Origin: Magnolia sinica
Lineage: Eukaryota > Streptophyta > Magnoliopsida > Magnoliales > Magnoliaceae
Assembly (NCBI RefSeq): GCF_029962835.1
Contig: NC_080583.1
Coordinates: 1,612,001-1,676,000, forward strand
Direction: 5' to 3'
Length of the DNA stretch: 64,000 bases
A program made the position numbers and the translations under genes. This document shows, piece by piece, positions 11,547 through 22,629 of the stretch. The notes under the pieces are model-generated. The model ran no database searches. It had not been told where the DNA came from and saw nothing but the letters and a program-made list of their open reading frames with translations. Each line of letters begins with the position of its first letter. Position 1 is the stretch's first letter.

Positions 11547-13241
11547 TAGAGCTGGGCATTTCTGACCCGATCCAATGGATTCAACCCGATCTGGCCTGAT
11601 CCGATCTGAACCGACGACCTGGATCGGTGCGGGTCGAGTTGGGCCTTTCAGATCCAAATGTTTTTCAGATTGAGTTCGGATCGTGGTCAATCCGGACCAA
11701 TCCGATCCGTAACCCGATCTGAATGAATCCGATCTGATCCGGGGTTTACTCAGTACACACCAGCTATATAGCTGCTGTAGGTCACCTGCTGCGAAAGGCT
11801 TTCTCAGGAAGACGGAGAGAGGACACCTGCTCGGAAGGCTTTCTCAGGAAGTTCCTGTGCTGAGATGCAAGGTGGGGTCCACCGTGATGTTTATGAGAAA
11901 TCCAACCTGTCCATCCATTTTTGAGCTCATTTTAGGATATGTGACCAAAAATTAGGAGAATCTAAAACTTGACTGGGCCATACAAGATGAAATAGTGGGA
12001 AAAGGAATTCCTACCGTTGAAACCTTCTTAGGATCTGTCTTGATGTTTATATGCCATCTAAACTGCTTATAAGGTCATTTTTACTGGGATGAAGTGAAAA
12101 CACCCGAAAAACTTAGACCGATACAAAACTTTGTTGGCCATATAAATATTTAAATGGTGAAAAATAAATCCCCACTTTTTCAACACTTGTGGGCCATTTG
12201 AGTTTTGGATCCACCTTATTTTTTCTCATGTGTCCTAAAATGAGATCGAAAAATAGATGGACAGGTTTGATTTCTCACGAACATCGCAATGGGCCCCACC
12301 CGGAATACTTGCGCCGGAGCTTCCTGCAAAAGCCTCTTGCAGGAAATCCGCGTCCCGCGATGTGAAGATGCACTGACGAGTGACGTCTGATGCTCCTCGA
12401 GCTCCAAGTTGTACAAATGGTTTAAAGGAGATCAAAGTTATATTGGCCCCACAGTGATGTATTTCTTATATCTACACCGTTTATATATTTTTAGAGATCA
12501 TTATATAGCATTATCCAAAAAATGAATAATATCCAAAGATCATCCGGACCACACCACAAATAGCGGCAGAGATAATGATTTTCACCTTAAACAATTTACA
12601 TTTTCCACTTGATAGTTAGATCTGTCTTATTTTTCGTCTCAAGCCTTAAGACGAGCCCGCCAAATGCATAAACGGTTTGGATACAACACATACCCCATGA
12701 TCAAACCCACAGAACTTGCTAATGTGAATACAGTACAATGCACTATGCACAGCATGCCGCTGTGCTTTCTTGCTAAGTAAGCCACCACCACTGTGCTTTT
12801 GTGCACATCACGTTTGCACCACGTGTCATGCAAAGGTGAGCGGAGTCTGCGCCTCGAGCTCCGAGTTGTACGAATGGCTCAAATGAGATGAAAATTACAT
12901 GGGCCCCACAATGATGTATTTATTATATCCATACCGTTTATCCAATCTTGGTGATCATTTTAGAGCATTTGAAAAAAAGTTGAATCATATCTAAGGCTCA
13001 AATGGACCACACCAAAAATAGCAGCGAGCATAATGATTTTTACCATTAAAAATTTTGATCCGAATCGTGCCCAACCCGATCTGACTTGGTTCGGGTCAGG
13101 CCAACCGCGAAACAGATCGGATCGAGTCAGATCTCCCAGACTCGGTCTCGGATCGGATTGAGTTCGGATCAGCTTGCCTATATTTCGGATCGAATTGGGT
13201 TGGACCCAATCCGATCCGACTCGGTCCAATGCCTAGTTCTA
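11547..13241. mobile_element. hAT-like element, composite
   Basis: The left end TAGAGCTGGGCAT and the reverse complement of the right end, TAGAACTAGGCAT, form imperfect 13-base terminal inverted repeats. Flanking 8-mers TTTTCCTT (11539-11546) and TTTTCTTT (13242-13249) differ at one base, as expected for an aged hAT-type duplication. Subterminal zones (11560-11740 and 13065-13225) are dense in GGATCGG/CCGATCC-type motifs. The middle (11760-13020) is filled with foldback MITE sequence, so the length reflects later insertions. No transposase is seen. The right end abuts the Ty3 fossil, which leaves some doubt. Confidence 0.5.
11790..12395. mobile_element. Foldback MITE inside the hAT-like element
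   Basis: The left end has 'aaggctttctcaggaag' followed by 'ggtggggtccaccgtgatg'. The right end carries the reverse complement ('catcgcaatgggcccc', then 'cttcctgcaaaagcctc'). Between them is the common self-complementary core. A further partial copy of the core follows at 12420-12640, and another at 12860-13050. Exact ends and duplications were not resolved. Confidence 0.5.
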
Positions 13242-15934
13242 TTTTCTTTGATCAATAAATGCCTTGAATCTGTAAGTTCCTCTTGAATTCACAAGAGAGA
13301 TTTCTTGAATCCACGAAGGAAATAAAATAAATTCTGAGAAATTTATTGATTGAATAATAATAAAAATGAGTTTAGCATCCTTAAATAACTCTAAACAAAT
13401 ATTAAAAAACATAGTTAAAGAGTCCTAATCAAAATAGGAAAGAAATCATGAAAAATGTGCAAATTTCCTTATTCGTCAACATGTCGAAATGGCTAAAAAA
13501 CGTCCAGAGACTAAAATTAAAAATTCTGTGAATTTTGACATGTCGACCTGTCGAACAATATTTTAACTTGTTGACAGATCTGTTAACATATCTAAATTGG
13601 CATAATAAGGCAGTGAAAAATATGAAATTCCTGGCAGAATTTTGACCCATCGATCGGATTTGTCAATCGATCGAACTATGCTGAATTTTGTCAATTTCTT
13701 CTTCAACTTCTTCTGGTCCATGTGCGTTAGGAACGTACTTGATCATCGTGGTACATCAGACCTCTTCACTTAAAAAAACTCATCCTTGAGTTTGGTTCAC
13801 GACACATTCAACTTCCTCAAGATCTTCAACAGGCTTGGTTCACGACTTATATACTGGCCTATTACATTGAAAGTCCTTGAGATCTTCATTTCCTCTAGAA
13901 GATAAAGAACAAAGGCGTTATCACTGATTTTCTTAAGGATCAGAACAATGCCTTTCTTTTTATTCATTAACTTGTTGTATGCCATAGTCAGAAACTTTTC
14001 CTTGTACACAAGTGAACTAGCAAATTATCATCCACTTGAAACATCTTTTGTCACAAATATATGTTCGATAGCCTCTTCCTTGTACTTAATAGTAGACTCC
14101 TACATTGGCACAACACATGTACTCATGTTCTCCTTGACTTGACCTTTATGGATCAATTCCTCTATTTGTGCTTGTAAGATCTCACATTCTTTCTAAAAAT
14201 ATAGGTAATTAGGCAAACTTACCCCCGAGACAAGACTAACGTGGTTTTGTAGTTCTCGTATGGGAGGCAATTCTTTAGGAAGTTGATCGGACACAATTGC
14301 CATGAATTCTTGTAACACTGGTGTTAAATCCTTTAGGATGTTCATAGGCACCATATATTTTTCTTTTTCAACTAATGCATCTACATCCCCCGTTTCCTCA
14401 AATTGTTTGCGAAATCTTTTTCGGTTATGAGAGACTATCCCACCACTTTAGAAGTTTTGGGTTGGTTTCTCGTTTCCACAAGGGCCACACGTACACCATT
14501 AATGAATTTGGCGGTTTGTCACGATGTTGTCTTGATCAGGTCGCCTCTCGCTGACAAACAATAAGATTTCTCTACATAACCCTTCACCGTTCGGCTATCC
14601 TCACTTCTTACCGATAAATAATATGTTTTTTTTAAAAAATAATCTCTCACCGATCGGCTATCCTGTTGACAATTTTAGTAGTGTTGGGACAATATATGAT
14701 CGTAATCACTGGGAAGGATTCATGTAAGCATCAACTACTCTATTAGCGGCCATGTGTGGATTGACACATTTATCCGTCTCATTCGTGTGAGTTGAAGCTG
14801 TTTCCACCAAGCTGAAGCTCTACCCTTTAACTTGTAGGCTACAAGTTTAACTTTCTTCTCTTTAACGATGTCTATATAGTCAAAGAAATGTTCTACTTCA
14901 AGCAGCCAATTAAGGAAGTCCTCGATGTGGAGTTGGTCGTTGAAGGTAGGAAGATCGACTTTCATCCTGAATTCTCGATCCATCCAACCTACCCAATCAC
15001 TGCCTCATCCGGGATGTTGAGGATCATGTCATCAATCTCCTCATCGTTAGATTCACCGTCTTTAGGTATGATTCTACGATTCATCGATGACATTATCCTG
15101 CGATCAGAACGATTGAGAATTCCAGCGCCTACTGGAGGCGGATCATCACCACGAACATGATGACCGCAAGCTCCATCGCTGATCTCATATTGGTTATTAT
15201 TACGAACATAGATTTGTCATAAGGCTTTCATCAAACGGTTGATCGATAGTTGTAGTCCTTGCATGGTTTGTTGATTCTCTCGATGGAAAACTTCAAACAC
15301 TGCTGTTGTTATAGGATTATTCCCTGGAGAATTATCCATGGGATTGTGCCTGACTCGTCGTTGGAAGCCATCAATCCATGGAAAAAGCCTCTCTCTGATA
15401 CCAATTGATGCAGCGAAAGGTCGATTACCGTCTTCCTCGATTGTTAAACGCCTTGAATTCACAAGATTCTCTTGAACCCACAAGAGAGATTTCTCGAATC
15501 CACGAGAGAAATAAAATAACTTTTAAGAATTTTATTGATTGAATAATTAAAAAATGAGTTTAGTATCCTTAAATAATTCCAAATAAACACTAAAAAACAT
15601 AATCAAAGAGTCCTAATCAAAATATAAAAGAAATTTTGAAAAATGCACAAATTTCTGCGTCCATCAACCTGTCCAGCAGACATGTCAAAATGACTCAAAT
15701 AGGTTTAGAGATTAGAACTAGAAATTCTGTGAATTTTCAATAGTATTTCAAGTTGTCAACGGATCTATCAACCTATCTAAACTGGCAGAAATCAGCTAGC
15801 AAGCAATTTGAAATTTTTGGTGGAATTTCGACTTGTACGTCAATCGCTCAACTATGTTGAATTTTGTCAATTTCTCCTTGGAATTCTTCCGGTCCATGTG
15901 CATTAGGAATGTGTTTGATCCTCGTCCTACATCA
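13242..15934 (-). mobile_element. Ty3-type LTR retrotransposon fossil
   Basis: Minus-strand element with related LTRs at about 13242-13758 and 15409-15934. Just inside the 5' LTR, the minus strand reads TTGGTATCAGAG, the usual primer-binding site for initiator Met tRNA. A Gag-type segment (residues such as KGRASAWW) lies at about 14735-14983, and the end of an integrase-like region (KKISDNAF, then ISRTFNV) at 13797-14009. The element is short for its class and broken in several places. The LTR copies have clearly diverged, so it is old. No clean target duplication was found. Confidence 0.75.
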
Positions 15935-15939
15935 GACTC

Positions 15940-16424
15940 CTGAATGTGGGACCCACAATGATATATGTGATTACGCCCACACCATTCGACTGTATTGAAA
16001 GCTCATTTTAAGACATGATCCAAAAAATGAAACATGCATTTCCAAATCCTACCCTATGCATTGGTATTGAAAGCTCATTTTAGGGCATGATAAAAAATGC
16101 AGCACTTTCAAATTCTAGATGGACTATAGTACAGGAAACAATAGTGATTGACCATTAAAACCTTCCTGTGGGTCACAAAAGCTTTGGATCAAGACGATAA
16201 TTGTGTGGTCTCTTCGTCCAGGTGTTTGTTACCTTGTTAACGGGTTGGATTGTAAACAAATATTCTGGTGGAATCCATGAAAATTTTAATAACAAGGATT
16301 CAATCACAACTGTTTCTTGTGGTTTGGTCTACTTAATAATTGGGTCAGCTTCATTATTGGGATCATGCCCTAAAATGAGCTTTCAAGATGGTTGGAAGGT
16401 GTGTCTAAGGGACATAGGTGACTG
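15940..16424. repeat. Foldback-repeat core
   Basis: A copy of the self-complementary repeat runs from 'gtgggacccacaatgatat' to about 16400. A roughly 55-base stretch around 15990-16030 is repeated at 16070-16110. No gene is seen; the 113-codon frame at 16201 is the repeat read through. Confidence 0.55.
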
Positions 16425-17130
16425 TCAGGGTACCACCTTCCTTGGTGATCCAAGATCTCACGTAATCCGCACCTCAGATGAACGGTCCCAACTCTACCAC
16501 ATGTTCCAGGAAGGAAAACGTTTTGAGCGCGGTTTCCCGTGACACCTAATGTTGCAAGCTAAGTGGGGCCCACCATAATGTTTGTGAGAAATCTAGGTAA
16601 TGAGGCCGGAACTGAGACAGATCCACGCACCAGAAAAAGTAGAGATTGAATGTCCGCCGTTGGATAATTAGTGAGACAAATCCACGTACCAGAAAAACCA
16701 AGGATTGAAAGTCCACCGTTGAAAAATTAGTGAGGCAGCAGGAGTTCTGGATCAGCCTTATGAACGGCTTAGATGGCAAATAAACATAACGATGAACCCT
16801 CGGAAGGTATCAATGATTGGCATTTCCCTCCCCTCATTTCCTGTTTGTGTGGCTGACCTGAGCTTTGGATCTGACTCAATTTTTATTATTAGGTCTTGAC
16901 ATCCAAAACAGATGGACGGTATGGATTTCTCACAAACATGATGGTGGGCTCCACTACTTTCCGACCGCAGGAATCGGAGTCCAAAACTTCTATGCGGAAG
17001 CAATCCACTAATAAAATTAAGGGCCATCTGGACTCTGATATGGTTAACCTGGCATACAAACAGCTGTAGGTCCCACATTTGGATTCCATCATGGGTAGGC
17101 CCCAGACACTAGAACGCATCTGATCAGTCA
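16425..17130 (+). promoter_or_regulatory. Upstream region of UGT unit 1, shared with unit 2
   Basis: Blocks here recur upstream of UGT unit 2 (about 27890-28420 and 28950-28965), and its 3' part upstream of unit 3 (46625-46680). Recognisable shared phrases are 'gtcccaact', 'aaaacttctatgcgga' and 'tggactctga/aatatggtt'. A foldback-repeat core (16555-16950) is present in both unit 1 and unit 2, so it was inserted before the duplication. Confidence 0.6.
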
Positions 17131-17136
17131 AATCTC

Positions 17137-17143
17137 TACAAAA
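17137..17143 (+). promoter_or_regulatory. Decayed TATA box of UGT unit 1
   Basis: At the place where the intact copies have TATAAAA about 95 bases before the start codon, this copy has TACAAAA. Flanking bases ('aatctc' before, 'tggagag' after) confirm the alignment. The change fits loss of promoter function in a pseudogene. Confidence 0.6.
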
Positions 17144-17250
17144 TGGAGAGAGCTTGTCTACATACCACTACATCGTCACCTTCTTCTACTGTGCTTTTGG
17201 TAGCCTGTCTTTCATTATTTTTCCGGCTACTTTCAATCTGTTTCCCGCCA

Positions 17251-18698
17251 ATGGACACCCAAAATCCCCACGTAGCAATCCTCCCCAGCCCCGGCATGGG
17301 CCACATCATCCCCCTCCTAGAGTTCGGTAAACGGTTAGTTACTCTCTACAACTTCCACGTCAGCTTCTTCGTCCTAACAGCCGACGCCTCAGCTATCCCA
17401 AACCCACCTTCTCCGCTCCACAAATCTTCCACAAGGCCTTAACATCATCCACCTCCCACCGGCCGACGTCTCTGGACTGTTCCCGGCCGACGCTGCGATA
17501 GAGACCCGAATATCTGTAATCGTTAGAGAATCAGTCCCTGCCCTTCGGTCCGCGCTAGCTGAGTTGGCGCGGCCCACCATCCTCGTCGTCGACATCTTCG
17601 GCACCGACACGTTCCCGATAGCAGATGAGCTACACATGCCTAAGTACGTGTTCTTCACATCGACAGCGATGCTGCTAGCTCTCCTCATGTATTTGCCAAC
17701 GCTCGACGTGGCGGTTACAGGCGAGTACGTCCATCTCCAAGAACCGCTGCAGATTCCTGGCTGCAAGCCTATCCAGATTGAGAACATGATGGACCCGTTG
17801 CAGGACCGGAAGAACGATCGGTACCTATGGGTGTTACACCAAGCACGCCGATACACAATGGCCCAGGGAATTCTAGTTAACACGTGTGAAGATCTTGAGC
17901 CAAGAACCATCAACGCCTTGAGAGAGGACCCTGTACTAAGGCAAATCCCAACACCATCTGTTCATCCTGTGGGCCCGATAATACAATCAGAAACCCCATT
18001 ACTTTCAGGAAATGAGTGTTTGGCATGGTTGGACCGGCAACCGGATGAATCAGTCATATATGTGTAGTTCGAGAGTGGCGGGACATAATTAATCAGCTGA
18101 GCAGATTACTGAGCTGGCATGGGGGTTGGAGTTGAGTCGGCAACCATTCCTTTGGGTGGTCCGTCCGCCTAGTGGAAATGAGAAATCGGCAACTTACTTA
18201 ACGTCAGGCGGGCAATGCAGCCACCCGTCGGAGTACTTGCCAGATGGGTTTCTAACAAGGACACAAGGAATTGGATTGGTGGTTCCTTCGTGGGGCCCGC
18301 AGAGAGAGATCTTGAGACATAAGGCGACAGGTGGATTTCTAACCCATTGCGGGTGGAATTCTACGCTAGAGAGCATTGTCTATGGTGTGCCAATGATCGC
18401 CTGGCCACTCTTTGCTGAGCAGAAGATGAATGCATCGACATTGACAGAGGAGCTCAAGGTTGCAGTTCAACCGCTGGTGTCTCTGGAGAGTGAAGGAGTG
18501 AGACGAGAGGAGATCGAGAGGGTGGTGAGATTGGTGATGGAGAGTGAAGATGGAAAGGCGTTGAGGAGCAGGGTGAAGGAGGTGAGGGACAGTGTCTTGA
18601 GAGGTTTGGATGAGGGTGGTTCCTCGTATAATTCGCTTTCTCATGTTGTCAATGAATGGAAAATCTGTCTCCAAAAGCCCAAGGGAAATGTAGAGTAG
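17251..18698 (+). pseudogene. UGT72-type glycosyltransferase pseudogene (unit 1)
   Basis: Full-length relative of the two intact UGTs in this window, beginning at the same ATG (MDTQNPHVAILPSPGMGH). It is broken three ways. One extra base near 17394-17398 shifts the frame after about 50 codons. A TAG at 18065-18067 replaces the serine codon after VIYV. About four extra bases near 18085-18092 shift the frame again. Downstream, the PSPG box (WGPQREILRHKATGG onward, with HCGWNS) and the C-terminus are still readable to the same stop as in the intact copies. The mutations are few and the sequence is close to unit 3, so loss was fairly recent. No intron is present, as in the intact copies. A functional product is very unlikely; a transcript could still be made. 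Confidence 0.93.
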
Positions 18699-18764
18699 CT
18701 GTTTTATGAATACCCACCTTAATTTAGGAAGTGTTTTGGTCTCTGTTTCCTCCTTGAGTTAAGA

Positions 18765-18767
<3 letters not shown>

Positions 18768-18827
<60 letters not shown>
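18768..18827. repeat. (TC)n microsatellite
   Basis: About 30 uninterrupted CT units in the 3' flank of UGT unit 1. The homologous flank of unit 3 (around 48345) has only a short 'ttctctctga', so the expansion is specific to this copy. Confidence 0.97.
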
Positions 18828-18829
<2 letters not shown>

Positions 18830-20068
18830 GTTGGCACCTGTGATCACACGTGTGGAGTGGCCAATTGCCCCCTCATTTTAAATAAGACAATGCTCATCCC
18901 ATTTTCTGTTGTTTTCTAATAATGGTTTTAGCCTATATGTGTTGGGACATGGCAGTGTAAGAGGAACTTAGAAAAAGGAAGTAGCCTGATTTGTAAAGAA
19001 AGCCAATGGACCAACACCATTCCAATAACTTTCTTTGTGCAAGTTAATTTCTTCACTGGGAGATGGGACTATATGTCCATGGAGTGCATGACTTTATCTC
19101 CCTCTGGGGTGTCAGACTGATGTTGCTTTAAGCATTACAAAAACCTTCTTTATTAAATTAGTCAATGCCCTTCTTAACACTGTTTCCCGCCCTATTCCTG
19201 TAAGGGAGCTTGTGTTTCTCCTTTAACCTTTTGGCCTCTACGTGGGCTCTTTCTTATTCTTCTTCTTCTTCTTGGTTTTTTTTTTTTTCCAAAGAGTTTG
19301 GCTCTTCTGTTGTTTTATTCCTTTCGAATTTTGCCCTTAATTAGTAAGATGAGAATCATCTTTCTTGCTTTCTCAAAAATAAAACAAAATAACAATAATA
19401 ATAATAATCTTTCTTCACTGCATGCAAGGCATACATGAATATCCCACGAGCATGTCTTCAATTTGATGTATATATTTTATCCACGCCATCCATTTATTTT
19501 GAAATATCATTTTAAGGAGTGAGCCCAAAAATGAGGCATATCAAAGGCTCATGTGGACCACACCATAGAAAGCAGTGAAATTGAATATAACTCATTTTTT
19601 AGCACATGATGTTAAATTAAATACTAAATCCAATGGACGGATTGGATTTGACACATAAATCACTAGAGGACCATAACCCTTATAACATGACAACCTACAA
19701 CCATGAACTCCACACGTTACATAACCTCGACTCATATAACATGACAACCACGGCCCATATTAACCATGACACATATAACATGACAACCATGACCCATATA
19801 ACAACTTCCAAGAATTTGACCATACTACAATACCGGTATGGTCAAAATCCCTATGTTATATAGGTACGTAATTTAAGAGTATTTTGGGAACCTCAACTAT
19901 AGCAGTTACAGTTTTTCATTCAGTAGATTGGATTTCACGTTCAAAAAGCCAACAATATCTTAGTTTTACTGCAAAATACATGTTTAATGCAAGTACTCCA
20001 CTGGGAGTGGATTAGGTGAGACCCCGGCCTCATCCAAGACACTGCGGACCTTATGGTGGGGCCTAACT
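18828..20068. other. 3' flank of unit 1, then repeats
   Basis: Positions 18828-19035 and about 19420-19445 align in blocks with the 3' flank of UGT unit 3 (48365-48480 and 49380-49530). About 19445-19600 is half a foldback-repeat core. Positions 19675-19815 hold a degenerate tandem array with 'ataacatgacaacca' units. No gene is seen. Confidence 0.5.
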
Positions 20069-20313
20069 TTCTTTTTTTGTCTGAAATCTCATGTTGATTG
20101 ATCCCCCGCACTAACTGTGGGGAGAAACATGCGCTTCATCTACAGATCCCCTCTGTCAGCTCAAATAGTCCAGCTACAATTCAATGCATTCAAATCAACA
20201 ACCCAAAACCTCATCTCTAACAGTTTGTGTTTTGAATGTGACCAGGTAATTTCAAGAAACAAAATCCGATAACTGGTGACCCTAACAGGCAGGTTCCATC
20301 AACCCTCAGTCTG

Positions 20314-20569
20314 CTACCTCAGCTGTCGGATTGTGCTCCTCACAGTTACAGCACTTGCAGTATTTAAGGTGTAAGTTCACTTTGCCACAGTCCTTGCAAC
20401 CCCATTTCCCAACAGCCTTCCTCTTAACCGCATACTTCCCGCAGAACTCACAGAAGTATTTTGCATACTGTCTCACTTCCTTCTTTTTGATCTGCTTCCT
20501 CAAGCTGGTACGACCATATCTCGTACCATTCTTGCCCACGATTCGGGCCTTCTTTGTATGCTCGGTCAT
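20314..20569 (-). pseudogene. Ribosomal protein eL43 (RPL37a) retropseudogene
   Basis: The minus strand encodes a clear eL43 N-terminus ([19 protein letters not shown]), then KQIKK, and the zinc-binding pairs [10 protein letters not shown] and GCKDCGKV, about 60 residues in all. After GCKDCGKV roughly two dozen bases are missing relative to the family. The original frame is therefore lost, although the usual ending ([19 protein letters not shown], stop) is readable in another frame at 20314-20370. eL43 is normally about 92 residues and its plant genes have introns. The lack of introns and the T-rich stretch at 20070-20078 (an A-tail on the minus strand) point to a processed retrocopy. In cells eL43 is a large-subunit ribosomal protein; this copy should not make a working one. 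Confidence 0.88.
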
Positions 20570-20651
20570 TTTCACTGCTGGGGAAGAACGGAAAGGGCCG
20601 GAATGCAGTGCTGCGTAATTTCAATGCTAACGTCTTCGTTTCGATTTCCTA

Positions 20652-20721
20652 GTGGGGGTGGCTGACCGTGGAGTGTGTACTGACAGTGGGTGCGTACTAA
20701 CAAGCTAACCCAAAAAAAAAA
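20652..20721 (+). repeat. Short conserved repeat with A-run, copy 1
   Basis: A segment of about 50 bases (agtgggggtggct, then ggagtgtgtactgaca, then gtactaacaagctaac) is followed by a run of A. It recurs at 39479-39530 and at about 63822-63882, the last also ending in an A-run. This could be the 3' end of a short retroposon, but the family is unknown to me. Confidence 0.5.
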
Positions 20722-20859
20722 AACCCACCTTGTCCATCCATTTCTCCGTATCATTTTAGTGGTGCATTATACAAAAAATGAAGTAAATCCAATTATCAGG
20801 TCGACCATACCACCGGAAACTGTGGTGATTGACCATTAATGAGCCACAGAAGTTTAGTG

Positions 20860-22315
20860 CATTTCCGAGTGCTCCCTCTTCCAAAGTCTGGAGATCCCTT
20901 CCCGGCCTTTCCTTGCCAAAACTGTGCAGCATGTAAAATGGTCCAGACCCAGCACGGGGTGGGTGAAAGTGAAAGTAGATGGCTCTGCTATCGGCAACCT
21001 TGGCCCATCTGGGAGGGGCGGGCTTTGCAGAGATTCCTCCAGTTCCTTTCTGTTCGCTTTCTCCTCTAGCTATGGGGTAGGTACTAATAATAGGGCTGAA
21101 CTCCGGCCTCTATATGACGCTATGTCCCTGTGTGAAATTTGGGTATAGTTAGTTAGAGCTAGAATCTGTCTCAAAATGTGTGGTGGATGCATTCAATGAG
21201 AACTCTTCTCCAACTTGGAAGTGGAGATATTGGTGGGCTAGGATCAGAAGATTGAAGAATAGGCGAGTTTTCTCATTATCCCTCATCCCTAGAGAAGGGA
21301 ATTGCCCAGCCGATGGCCTGGCAAAGGCTGGTGCGATTAAATCAAAATCATTCGGCCATTGAGACTGTTAGATACCTCCCGATGTGCATAAGTGATGTAA
21401 AGTAGGTTGCGGACAATTTCATGGCCAAGATGGATCAGAAAAGGCCCGGTCGACGACAGAAGTAATCCAGACCATTGGACCTTAAATCGGGCGTATCTCG
21501 CAATCCAGAATGAGTTATCTGACGTAAAATATATGATTTTGGAGTAGAACGAGCTACTTTAGCCAACCAACCCCGCTATGCAGAGTTGCGCAACCCGGAA
21601 TTGCGAAAAACCCCTAGATCAACTGTCGTTTTCCTATTTTAATTTCGTTTTTACTATAAATAGTAAGTTTTAGTTTGATTATAACTCTTCATCCGTCGGG
21701 CTTTAGGAGTTGCGCCCAACGTGAAAAGAGCTTAGAATAATTAGGAGAACAGTTTGGTGAAGCCAAATAGGACACTTACTATTTTTGGCCAAAAACCTTG
21801 CGCACTAGTAGACATCACGACCGTCTATAAATAGTAAGTTTACTATTTATAGTAAGTCGCGAATTCTAGGAGTTTTAGTTGTAGTTTGATACTGATTTCT
21901 TTCTCATTGCTTGGTACCCCTATTTAAAGGGTTGTGAACTCGTTTTTACTAATGAATTAATCAATTTTGAATTTATTAGAATTTATTTCTATTTTCTGCT
22001 TTCTTTTCTCGTGGATTCAAGAAGTCTCTGTGATGAGTCCAGAGAAGTTCCGTGGATTCGGAATAGTTATCCTCTTGAAGAAGACGGTGCTCGACCTCAC
22101 GTTCTCTCTTGCGTCAATAAAAGGCCTGTATATGTTAGATAAAATAGGTCTGGGCTCCATTAAGGAGACATGAAGATGTCCATAGTAGCGTTGGGGTGCT
22201 GGGCGTGTACATGGATATGATAGGCAGTCCTGGGTTCCTATTTTTCTAGTGGGGAGGCCCGAATCTCTGTATCTCTTTTTGAATATATATACAATCATAT
22301 TTTTATTTTTATTTT
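20860..22315 (+). pseudogene. LINE 3' end (RNase H domain and 3' UTR)
   Basis: Positions 20940-21360 encode pieces of a plant LINE RNase H domain: VKVKVDGSAIGN, GRGGLCRD and TNNRAEL. After a frame change come LSLIPREGNCPADGLAKAGA, the typical C-terminal motif. The reading frame is broken by stops near 21147 and around 21165-21180. Its 3' UTR resumes after the solo LTR at 22117-22315, with 'atatgataggcagt' shared with the LINE tail at 54910-54985 (opposite strand), and ends in T/A-rich sequence. Reverse transcriptase is absent, so this is a 5'-truncated insertion. Confidence 0.8.
21393..22116 (+). mobile_element. Solo LTR inside the LINE
   Basis: A 724-base TG...CA segment starts TGATGTAAAGTAGGTTGCGG and ends TTGCGTCA. 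It is flanked by ATAAG (21388-21392) and ATAAA (22117-22121), a 5-base duplication with one difference. It interrupts the LINE 3' end, whose two halves are visible either side. It contains 'ataaatagtaagtt' repeats and a TATTTAAA stretch. The type is an LTR retrotransposon, probably Ty3; no internal region remains. Confidence 0.75.
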
Positions 22316-22629
22316 AAAAGATGATATTTGTTTTTATTTTTCCCTTCATCTAGGCTTATGTGACCTCGTCGACTAATTGTTTGGCAAATAGACACTATGA
22401 AAATTAAGGCGTGCCTTAAAAAGATTTTTTTTTAAAAAAAAAAATTTTTTTAATTATTTTTTATGATGGGGTGTTCAATCACCACCGTTTACCCCAAGTA
22501 TGGTTCACTTGATAATTGAATCTTGTTCAGTCTCATCTCTGGACATTTCTTGGGACGGTCGCAGGCGCAATCTACTGCACCAGGAAACATCTAATCTCAA
22601 TTTTATCGGGGGAGACATGGGTTTGCAAA
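22316..22629. repeat. Foldback-repeat debris
   Basis: About 22320-22560 is a degraded half-copy of the common core with an A/T-rich patch at 22425-22460. The last nine bases, GTTTGCAAA (22621-22629), are the left target duplication of the next element. Confidence 0.5.

Noticed and set aside
13218-15939. A GACTC target duplication for the minus-strand Ty3 fossil
   Set aside because: GACTC occurs near both ends but on the left it does not adjoin the LTR terminus, so it is likely chance.
16201-16542. A 113-codon frame with hydrophobic stretch as a membrane protein gene
   Set aside because: It runs through a foldback-repeat core whose other copies are full of stops.
17389-17913. Long minus-strand open frames opposite the UGT genes (17389-17913, 29562-30035, 46951-47565 and others)
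   Set aside because: They mirror the UGT coding strand, are conserved only because the sense strand is, and have no domain of their own.
20306-20575. An 89-residue intact ribosomal protein gene on the minus strand
   Set aside because: The last 25 residues are out of the family frame because of a small deletion, and introns are absent; it is better called a retropseudogene.
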